Below are positions 1 through 5,592 of a stretch of DNA of 5,592 bases, piece after piece (the first letter of the stretch is position 1; each line of letters opens with the position of its first letter). The DNA is taken from assembly GCA_030044345.1 (NCBI GenBank), contig JASHVY010000227.1:1-5592 (forward strand). Direction: 5' to 3'. The notes beneath the pieces are model-generated. The model was given only the letters and a program-made list of their open reading frames with translations. It was not told the origin of the DNA and ran no database searches. The translations under genes were made by a program, and so were the position numbers. Source of the DNA: Acetobacteraceae bacterium (GTDB taxonomy: Bacteria > Pseudomonadota > Alphaproteobacteria > Acetobacterales > Acetobacteraceae).

Positions 1-414
1 CCGCACCATGTCGTAGCCGAGATAGCCGACCAGCCCGCCCGTCATCGGCGGCAGATGCGGCGGCACCTCGAGCCGCGTCTCGGCGATCAGCGCCCGCAGG
101 CTTTCGAGCGCGGGACGCGGATCGGGCGCGAAACCGTGCGGCGCCGAGCGGGCATGGCGGTTGATCTCCGCCTTGCCGTGCCGGCAGCGCCAGATCAGGT
201 CCGGCCGCATGCCGATGATCGAATAGCGGCCGCGCGCCGCCCCGCCCTCGATGCTTTCGAGCAGGAAGGAATAGGGCTGCCCGTGCGCGAGCTTGAGGAA
301 GGCGGCGACCGGCGTCTCGAGATCGGCGACCCCGCTCGACCAGACGAGCGTGCCCCTGCCTTCCGCATAGGCCGCCCGGAAAGCGGCGAAGCCCGGCGGG
401 GCGAGCACATTCAT
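1..414 (-). CDS. trpE: Anthranilate synthase component I, N-terminal part (cut by window edge)
   Basis: TrpE uses chorismate and ammonia (supplied by the TrpG glutaminase) to make anthranilate, the first committed step of tryptophan synthesis in the cytoplasm. The visible 138 codons run in frame off the window edge and cover the N-terminal anthranilate synthase I domain. Residues 48-54 read YSFLLES, the LLES element that in this family forms part of the tryptophan feedback-inhibition site. It is followed by RGRYSIIG (61-68), and GGLVGYLGYDMVR (126-138) closes the visible part; these together are characteristic of TrpE/PabB proteins. The LLES element and the position of GYLGYD favour TrpE over PabB. 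The C-terminal chorismate-binding domain lies outside the window. The start at 414 was chosen because GAGGAG sits ten bases upstream; an in-frame GTG at 423 lies too close to that site. The gene begins 22 bases after the ppiD-like stop codon, so the two are probably co-transcribed. Confidence 0.93.
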   Translation of the reverse strand, partial: MNVLAPPGFAAFRAAYAEGRGTLVWSSGVADLETPVAAFLKLAHGQPYSFLLESIEGGAARGRYSIIGMRPDLIWRCRHGKAEINRHARSAPHGFAPDPRPALESLRALIAETRLEVPPHLPPMTGGLVGYLGYDMVR

Positions 415-424
415 CGGCGGCACA

Positions 425-430
425 CTCCTC
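425..430 (-). promoter_or_regulatory. Ribosome binding site of trpE
   Basis: On the minus strand this reads GAGGAG, a near-consensus Shine-Dalgarno sequence ten bases before the ATG at 414. It decides the trpE start: the in-frame GTG at 423-421 is only one base away from it. It lies wholly inside the 22-base gap after the upstream gene, which leaves little room for a separate promoter or a trp leader attenuator here. Confidence 0.6.
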
Positions 431-436
431 GGCTCG

Positions 437-2329
437 TCATTGTTGCGCGATCTGCTGCATCGCCGCGACGTTGATGCGCGGGTGCGCGCGCGTGCGCAAG
501 GCGCCGACCAGCACCTGCTGGATATCGCCGCCGATGCTGCTCGCGAGCTGATCGCGTATCTCGCCATAGCCGATCGGGTCGGTGGCGGAGGTGGGGTCGG
601 TGATCGCGACGAGCGCGGCGGTCATGAAGCCGTCCGCGGTTTCGACCATCGTCGCCTTGTGCGGCTTGAGCGCGAAGAGCGGATCGAGAAGCTGCTCGGG
701 CACGCCCGCGGCCGGCGCATCGCGCCGCGTCGGCGGCAAGGTGATCGCGCTCAATCCCTCGGCAGCGGCCGCGTCGGCGAGGGGCGTGCCGTCATTCACC
801 GCCGCCATCAGCTCCGCCGCCATCCGGTTCTGCTCTTTCCGCTGCTCATGCGCGGTCCAGTCCGCCAGCACCTTGTCCTTGACGATGTCGTAGGGCTGAA
901 CGTGCGGCGGCGTGATCTTCTGCACCTGAAGCGCATAGTAGGAATCGTCCGGGCCCTGCACGACGCTCGCCATCTGGTTCGGCTGCGCCGCGAAGGCCGC
1001 CTTGACGATGGTCTGGCGCAGCGCATCCGAGCCGGGCAGGGGAGCGGGATGGCCCTGCTCGGTCAGCCCCTGGGCATCGAGCGTGCCGGTGAGCCCGACG
1101 AGGCCGAGATCGCCGGGCATCTGCTCGAGATTGGGCTGGGCGGCGACCGCGTCCTCGAACTGGGTGACGCGCTTGAGCACGTCGCTCACCGCCTGCTGGC
1201 GCGCGAGGCTCTTTTCAAGCGCGGGCTTCGCGTCGGCGAAGGTGACGTTGCTGCCCCCGGTGACGTTCGTCACCTCGACCACGTGCCAGCCGAGCGGCGT
1301 CTGGAACGGCCCGGTCACGCTGCCGGGCGTGGCTGCGAACACGTCCTTGGCCAGCACCGGATCCGGAAATTCCACCGGCAAGGCATTGTCGAGCGAGACC
1401 GCCGAGGCGCCCGCATCCTTCGCCGCCTGCTGCATCTCGGCCCAGCTTGCTCCGGCCTGCCAGCGCGCGGCGAGCGCGTTCGCCTTCGCCTGGTCCGGCG
1501 CGAGGAGGATCTCGGCCGAGCGCCGCTCGGGCTTGTCATAATCCGCCTTGTGCTCGGCGTACGCATCCTGGAGCGCCGCATCGGAGACCGTCTCGTGGGT
1601 CGCGACCACGTCCGGCGACAGCACGACGAGGCGGATCCGCCGATATTCCGGCGTGCTGAAGGTCCAGGGATGGTTCGCCCACCAGCGCTTCAGCACCGCC
1701 TCGTCCGGCGGCTTGGGCGCGGGGGCGGCGGCGAAGGGAAGCAGCACGGCGGAGGCGGTGCGTGTCTCCTCCTGATAGGCGAAGAGCGGCGCGGCCAGGG
1801 CGGAGGGCACCGCCGCCCCGACCCCGGCCGCATCGAGAAGCGCGCTCTGGCTGAGATTCTGGCGCATCAGCCCAAGAAACTGGTTTTCCGAGAGGCCGTT
1901 CGCGGCCAGCACCTGCTCGAACTGGGCATGGTCGAAGGCGCCGTTGCGGCCCTGGAAGGCGGGCATCGCGAACACGGCCTGGCGGAGCGCGGCATCCGGC
2001 ACGACGAGGTCGAGGCGCTCGGTCTCCTCGGCCAGGGCTGCCTGGGTGATCAGCCGCTCTATCACCTGCTGGGCGATCAACTGGCGCAATTGCGCCGTCG
2101 GCTGCTCGCCATTCGGCAGGGACTGGCTCACCCGTTCCAGCTCCTGCTGATACGCGGCCTGGACCGCGGCCGGCTCGATTCGTCTTCCGGCGACATGGGC
2201 GACGGCGGTGTCCGTGCCGATGTTGCGCAGCATGTCGCCCACGCCCCAGCCCATGAAGGCGATGACCAGCACCAGGAAGAGGATGCGCGCAAACCAGTTG
2301 CCGAGATGATGGCGGATGAAGGAAAGCAT
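437..2329 (-). CDS. ppiD: PpiD/SurA-N family membrane-anchored periplasmic foldase (peptidylprolyl isomerase-like)
   Basis: A 630-residue protein with the usual PpiD layout and length. A short positively charged N terminus (MLSFIRHHLGNW) leads into one hydrophobic segment at about residues 12-31, a signal anchor that would leave the rest in the periplasm. A SurA-N-type helical chaperone region spans about 40-185, including the typical QLIAQQVIERLITQAAL stretch (83-99) and FDHAQFEQVL (132-141). A parvulin-like region follows at about 268-355, ending in FQTPLGWHVVEV (342-353), which matches the end of a parvulin fold. The GGDLG-type loop of active parvulins is not visible, so isomerase activity is doubtful; the E. 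coli PpiD parvulin domain is also considered inactive. By family knowledge the role is to assist folding of newly exported proteins near the Sec translocon. I chose the ATG at 2329 because it gives the family N terminus; an in-frame upstream start at 2383 would add 18 residues coded by the tandem repeat. It is divergent from tpiA and precedes trpE by 22 bases. Confidence 0.9.
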   Translation of the reverse strand: MLSFIRHHLGNWFARILFLVLVIAFMGWGVGDMLRNIGTDTAVAHVAGRRIEPAAVQAAYQQELERVSQSLPNGEQPTAQLRQLIAQQVIERLITQAALAEETERLDLVVPDAALRQAVFAMPAFQGRNGAFDHAQFEQVLAANGLSENQFLGLMRQNLSQSALLDAAGVGAAVPSALAAPLFAYQEETRTASAVLLPFAAAPAPKPPDEAVLKRWWANHPWTFSTPEYRRIRLVVLSPDVVATHETVSDAALQDAYAEHKADYDKPERRSAEILLAPDQAKANALAARWQAGASWAEMQQAAKDAGASAVSLDNALPVEFPDPVLAKDVFAATPGSVTGPFQTPLGWHVVEVTNVTGGSNVTFADAKPALEKSLARQQAVSDVLKRVTQFEDAVAAQPNLEQMPGDLGLVGLTGTLDAQGLTEQGHPAPLPGSDALRQTIVKAAFAAQPNQMASVVQGPDDSYYALQVQKITPPHVQPYDIVKDKVLADWTAHEQRKEQNRMAAELMAAVNDGTPLADAAAAEGLSAITLPPTRRDAPAAGVPEQLLDPLFALKPHKATMVETADGFMTAALVAITDPTSATDPIGYGEIRDQLASSIGGDIQQVLVGALRTRAHPRINVAAMQQIAQQ

Positions 2330-2335
2330 GTCCGT

Positions 2336-2368
2336 CCCAGAACAAGGGAACCCAGAGCAAGGGAACCC
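2336..2368. repeat. Two-copy 15-bp tandem repeat in the ppiD leader
   Basis: Two adjacent 15-bp units, CCCAGAACAAGGGAA (2336-2350) and CCCAGAGCAAGGGAA (2351-2365), differ at one base, and a further CCC begins a third unit. Each junction creates GGGAACCC (2346-2353 and 2361-2368), which is self-complementary apart from its central AA. In the ppiD transcript the two copies could therefore pair as two three-base G-C blocks around a UU mismatch, with a seven-base loop. The repeat ends 6 bases before the ppiD start codon, so it occupies the 5' untranslated region. Function unknown; simple slippage duplication is the null explanation. Confidence 0.75.
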
Positions 2369-2378
2369 GGCGCCCCCC

Positions 2379-2408
2379 ACCATAGGGAGCTGCCGCCTTG
2401 TTTGTCAG
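2379..2408 (-). promoter_or_regulatory. Possible sigma-70-type promoter for ppiD-trpE
   Basis: Read on the minus strand, CTGACA (2408-2403) matches the -35 consensus TTGACA at five of six bases. It is followed after 18 bases by TATGGT (2384-2379), which matches TATAAT at four of six. Transcription would start near 2372, giving a leader of about 43 bases that contains the tandem repeat. This is consensus matching by eye in GC-rich DNA and the -10 is weak. I could not find an equally good promoter for tpiA on the other strand, although TTGTCA (2402-2407) could serve as a -35 there. Confidence 0.35.
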
Positions 2409-2431
2409 TATCCCCGCTTGGCCGCTGTGGG

Positions 2432-2437
2432 AAGGAG
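2432..2437 (+). promoter_or_regulatory. Ribosome binding site of tpiA
   Basis: AAGGAG lies eight bases before the ATG at 2446. It fixes the tpiA start and argues against an in-frame TTG at 2398, which lies upstream of this site and would add 16 residues not expected before the VVGNWKMN motif. Confidence 0.65.
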
Positions 2438-2445
2438 AGAAGCCG

Positions 2446-3192
2446 ATGCGGAGGCTCGTGGTCGGAAACTGGAAGATGAACGGGCTTTCCGCGCCGGCGG
2501 CGGAGCTGGCCCGGGCGGTGGCGGCGGGGGCGGGCGATGGCCCTCCGGACCTCGTGCTCTGTCCCCCCTTCACGCAGATCGCCGCCGTTGCCGCGATTCT
2601 CGCCGGCAGCACGGTCGCGGTCGGCGGGCAGGATTGCCACCCCGAGCCCGCGGGTCCGCACACCGGGGACATCTCCGCGCCGATGCTGCGCGACGTTGGT
2701 GCCCGCTACGTGATTCTCGGCCATTCCGAGCGGCGGGCCGCCCATGCCGAAAATGACGGCCTCGTGCGGATGAAGGCGATCGCCGCCGCCCGCGCCGGCC
2801 TCATCCCCATCGTCTGCGTGGGCGAGACGGAGGCCGAGCGCGACGAGGGGCGGGCGGAGCCCGTGGTGGCAAGCCAGGTTGCCGGCAGCCTGCCCGAGGA
2901 TTTCGCCGGCATCCTCGCCTATGAGCCGGTCTGGGCGATCGGGTCGGGCCGCACCCCCAAGGCCGGCGAGATCGCGGGGATGCATGCCCTCATCCGCGCC
3001 CGGCTCGTGCAGGCCTTCGGTGCGGGGGGAAAGGAGATGCCCATTCTCTATGGCGGCTCGGTCAAGGGGGCCAACGCGGCTTCCATCATGGAAATCCCCG
3101 AGGTCGGGGGCGGGCTGATCGGCGGGGCGAGCCTGGTTGCGGCCGAGTTTCTGGCGATTGCCGCGGCCGCGCGGTCGTTTCCAGGGACTTAG
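2446..3192 (+). CDS. tpiA: Triosephosphate isomerase
   Basis: TpiA interconverts dihydroxyacetone phosphate and glyceraldehyde 3-phosphate in glycolysis and gluconeogenesis; it is a cytoplasmic (beta/alpha)8-barrel that normally works as a dimer. The 248 residues match the family length of about 250. All key motifs are seen: VVGNWKMN (5-12) with catalytic Lys10, ILGHSERR (90-97) with electrophile His93, and AYEPVWAIGSGRTP (158-171) with catalytic base Glu160 and mobile loop 6. The phosphate-gripping YGGSVKGAN (202-210) and GGASL (226-230) are also present. The segment normally read as GAxTGEIS is GPHTGDIS here (70-77); His and Asp at these places occur in other alphaproteobacteria as I recall them, while the Pro looks less common. 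The start at 2446 has a good ribosome binding site. The gene is divergent from ppiD, with secG 117 bases downstream in the same direction. Confidence 0.98.
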   Translation: MRRLVVGNWKMNGLSAPAAELARAVAAGAGDGPPDLVLCPPFTQIAAVAAILAGSTVAVGGQDCHPEPAGPHTGDISAPMLRDVGARYVILGHSERRAAHAENDGLVRMKAIAAARAGLIPIVCVGETEAERDEGRAEPVVASQVAGSLPEDFAGILAYEPVWAIGSGRTPKAGEIAGMHALIRARLVQAFGAGGKEMPILYGGSVKGANAASIMEIPEVGGGLIGGASLVAAEFLAIAAAARSFPGT

Positions 3193-3239
3193 CGGACGCA
3201 CTTTCCAGCCTTGGCGCTTGCCGCTAGAAGCCAGCCCTC

Positions 3240-3264
3240 GGCTCCTCTCCCGGCAAGGGGAGCC
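3240..3264. repeat. Small palindromic intergenic element between tpiA and secG
   Basis: GGCTCC (3240-3245) is the exact inverse complement of GGAGCC (3259-3264), and the inner CC (3249-3250) can pair with GG (3257-3258), leaving a short CGGCAA loop and a TCT bulge. A second G-rich run, AGGAAGGGGAG, follows at 3265-3275. The CTCTCCCGGCAAGGGG core resembles the widespread dispersed 'CTCTCCC...GGGGAG' intergenic palindromes of proteobacterial genomes, but that is a resemblance from memory. No T-tract follows, so it is not a standard intrinsic terminator. It would give a stem-loop in a tpiA-secG transcript. Confidence 0.5.
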
Positions 3265-3309
3265 AGGAAGGGGAGATGGTGCGCAAAGCCGGAACGCGAG
3301 AGAAGGGTG

Positions 3310-3696
3310 ATGGCGACCGTTCTTCTGATCGTCGAGCTTTTCGTGACGCTGGCGCTGATCGGCATCGTCCTCATTCAGCGCAGCGAGGGCGGCGGCCTCG
3401 GCATCGGCGGCTCCCAGGGCATGGGCAGCTTCATGAGCGGGCGCGGCACCGCCAACCTGCTCACCCGCACCACCGCCGTCCTGGCGACCATTTTCATGGC
3501 GCTGGCCCTGGCGCTCGGCCTCATCAACCGCAGCACGGGGGAAGGGTCGATCCTCAATTCCCCGCCGCCGCCGGCCGCCACGTCCACTGCTCCCGCTTCT
3601 GCTCCCTCGGGGCCGGCCCATTCCGCGCCCGCCGCGCCGCCGAAGCTGCCCGCCACGCCCGCGCTTCCGGCCTTGCCCGCAGTGCCTACGAAGTAG
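3310..3696 (+). CDS. secG: Preprotein translocase subunit SecG
   Basis: SecG is the small accessory subunit of the SecYEG inner-membrane channel and helps SecA-driven protein export. The 128-residue product has two hydrophobic helices, at about residues 3-22 and 53-73. Between them is the family's cytoplasmic loop: IQRSEGGGLG (22-31), then GMGSFMSGRGTANLLTRTTAVLA (37-59). The LTRTTAVLAT stretch before helix two is the SecG hallmark (LTRxTAxLAT). The tail from about residue 85 is almost wholly Pro, Ala, Ser and Thr, which is common in alphaproteobacterial SecG and likely disordered. I chose the ATG at 3310 because the protein then starts directly at helix one; the upstream in-frame sequence to 3211 reads through the palindromic element and is not SecG-like. 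A GAGAGAAGGG stretch (3298-3307) acts as ribosome binding site, partly at close spacing. It probably shares a transcript with tpiA. Confidence 0.95.
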   Translation: MATVLLIVELFVTLALIGIVLIQRSEGGGLGIGGSQGMGSFMSGRGTANLLTRTTAVLATIFMALALALGLINRSTGEGSILNSPPPPAATSTAPASAPSGPAHSAPAAPPKLPATPALPALPAVPTK

Positions 3697-3738
3697 GGTG
3701 CCGACGAAATAGACAGATCCGCCCTGCGGCAAGACGGG

Positions 3739-3768
3739 TTCACCAGACTCGGCGGGCCTCTGTATGAT
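3739..3768 (+). promoter_or_regulatory. Possible promoter of pyrG
   Basis: TTCACC (3739-3744, four of six to TTGACA) is followed after 18 bases by TATGAT (3763-3768, five of six to TATAAT). Start of transcription at the usual distance would fall at about 3774-3776, in a CCC run immediately before the ATG at 3777. If real, it would produce a leaderless or nearly leaderless pyrG mRNA. The -10 is one of the best in the window; the -35 is mediocre. It is assigned by eye only. Confidence 0.4.
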
Positions 3769-3776
3769 GAGGGCCC
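3754..3776 (+). promoter_or_regulatory. Inverted repeat ending at the pyrG start codon
   Basis: GGGCC (3754-3758) is the exact inverse complement of GGCCC (3772-3776). The arms extend inward by T-A and C-G (3759-3760 with 3769-3770) if G3771 is bulged, leaving an eight-base loop, TGTATGAT. The right arm contains GAGGG (3769-3773), the only plausible pyrG ribosome binding site, and its last base abuts the ATG. In a read-through transcript from secG this hairpin would cover that site. The loop also holds the candidate -10 hexamer, so the dyad could instead be a DNA operator or chance in GC-rich DNA. Confidence 0.4.
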
Positions 3777-5404
<1,628 letters not shown>

Positions 5405-5408
<4 letters not shown>

Positions 5409-5592
5409 ACGACATCGTGTCCGCAGTGCGCAGGGTCGCGGTCGGCGCGGTCACGCTCGGCAACGATCTGCCGATGGTGCTGATCGCCGGACCCTGCCAG
5501 ATCGAATCGCGCGAGCATGCGCGCGAGGTGGCGGCGGCGCTCGCGGAGATGGCACGCGCCGCCGGCATCGGCCTGATCTACAAATCGAGCTT
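5405..5592 (+). CDS. kdsA: 3-deoxy-8-phosphooctulonate (KDO-8-P) synthase, N-terminal part (cut by window edge)
   Basis: KdsA condenses phosphoenolpyruvate with arabinose 5-phosphate to give KDO-8-phosphate, the precursor of the KDO sugar in the LPS inner core. The visible 62 codons read VRRVAVGAVTLGNDLPMVLIAG, then PCQIESREHA and IGLIYKSSF at the edge. GNDLPxxxIAGPCQxES and the YKSSF/YKTSF element (the Lys helps bind phosphoenolpyruvate) are typical of KdsA and separate it from the related DAHP synthases. The start is uncertain: there is no early ATG. TTG at 5405 overlaps the pyrG stop (TTGA) and suggests translational coupling, with only a weak AGG (5392-5394) as ribosome binding site. GTG at 5417 or 5426 would also fit the usual N-terminal length but lack an upstream site. 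CTP from PyrG is later used to activate KDO, so the pairing makes metabolic sense. In alphaproteobacteria eno often follows kdsA; that lies beyond the window. Confidence 0.9.

Noticed and set aside
2330..2383. Eighteen-residue N-terminal extension of the ppiD-like protein from an upstream in-frame start
   Set aside because: The extension is encoded by the tandem repeat (GFPCS twice) and would precede the normal charged N terminus and signal anchor. The ATG at 2329 gives the family-like start.
440..2479. Long open frame of about 680 codons on the plus strand opposite the ppiD-like gene
   Set aside because: It is very rich in Arg, Gly, Leu and His with no recognisable motif, and it mirrors codon structure of the minus-strand gene. 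Long antisense frames are expected in GC-rich coding DNA.
3240..3264. Intrinsic terminator after tpiA
   Set aside because: A stem is present but short, with a bulge, and no T-run follows; secG continues in the same direction 46 bases later.
2128..3732. Minus-strand open frame of about 530 codons spanning tpiA and secG
   Set aside because: It overlaps tpiA, secG and the ppiD N terminus in the wrong frame, has Arg/Gly-rich composition and no plausible ribosome binding site.
3276..3767. Plus-strand open frame starting just after a purine-rich run at 3265-3275 and overlapping secG
   Set aside because: The purine run abuts the ATG with no spacing, the frame is shifted relative to secG, and the product is Arg/His-rich with no membrane segments, as expected of a shifted shadow.

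Overview
This window is a GC-rich (roughly two-thirds G+C), densely coding housekeeping segment. It most likely comes from an alphaproteobacterium, plausibly Rhodospirillales/Acetobacteraceae. That placement rests on protein character (KdsA with an IAGPCQxES start, SecG with a Pro/Ala-rich tail, a PpiD/SurA-N protein next to trpE) and on the gene order tpiA-secG-pyrG-kdsA. I cannot fix the genus from sequence alone.

Layout: two divergent transcription units share the intergenic region 2330-2445. On the minus strand, reading leftward, a membrane-anchored periplasmic foldase of the PpiD/SurA-N family (437-2329) is followed after 22 bases by the start of trpE (anthranilate synthase component I, 414 down to the window edge). 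On the plus strand, tpiA (triosephosphate isomerase, 2446-3192), secG (preprotein translocase subunit, 3310-3696), pyrG (CTP synthase, 3777-5408) and the first 62 codons of kdsA (KDO-8-phosphate synthase, from 5405 to the window edge) all run the same way.

The genes touch several core processes: glycolysis/gluconeogenesis (TpiA), protein export (SecG), folding of exported proteins (PpiD-like), pyrimidine nucleotide supply (PyrG), LPS inner-core sugar synthesis (KdsA) and tryptophan synthesis (TrpE). PyrG and KdsA are a logical pair, because CTP is used to activate KDO to CMP-KDO; their reading frames overlap by four bases. All catalytic residues I could check in TpiA and PyrG are present, and no gene looks broken.

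The non-coding DNA is short: about 116 bp between ppiD and tpiA (with a two-copy 15-bp tandem repeat), 117 bp between tpiA and secG (with a small palindromic element) and 80 bp between secG and pyrG (with a promoter-like pair and a dyad ending at the pyrG start codon). I found no mobile element, CRISPR array, RNA gene, phage gene or defence system, and no evidence of an undescribed multi-gene system. The points worth a second look are small regulatory signals, chiefly just upstream of pyrG.
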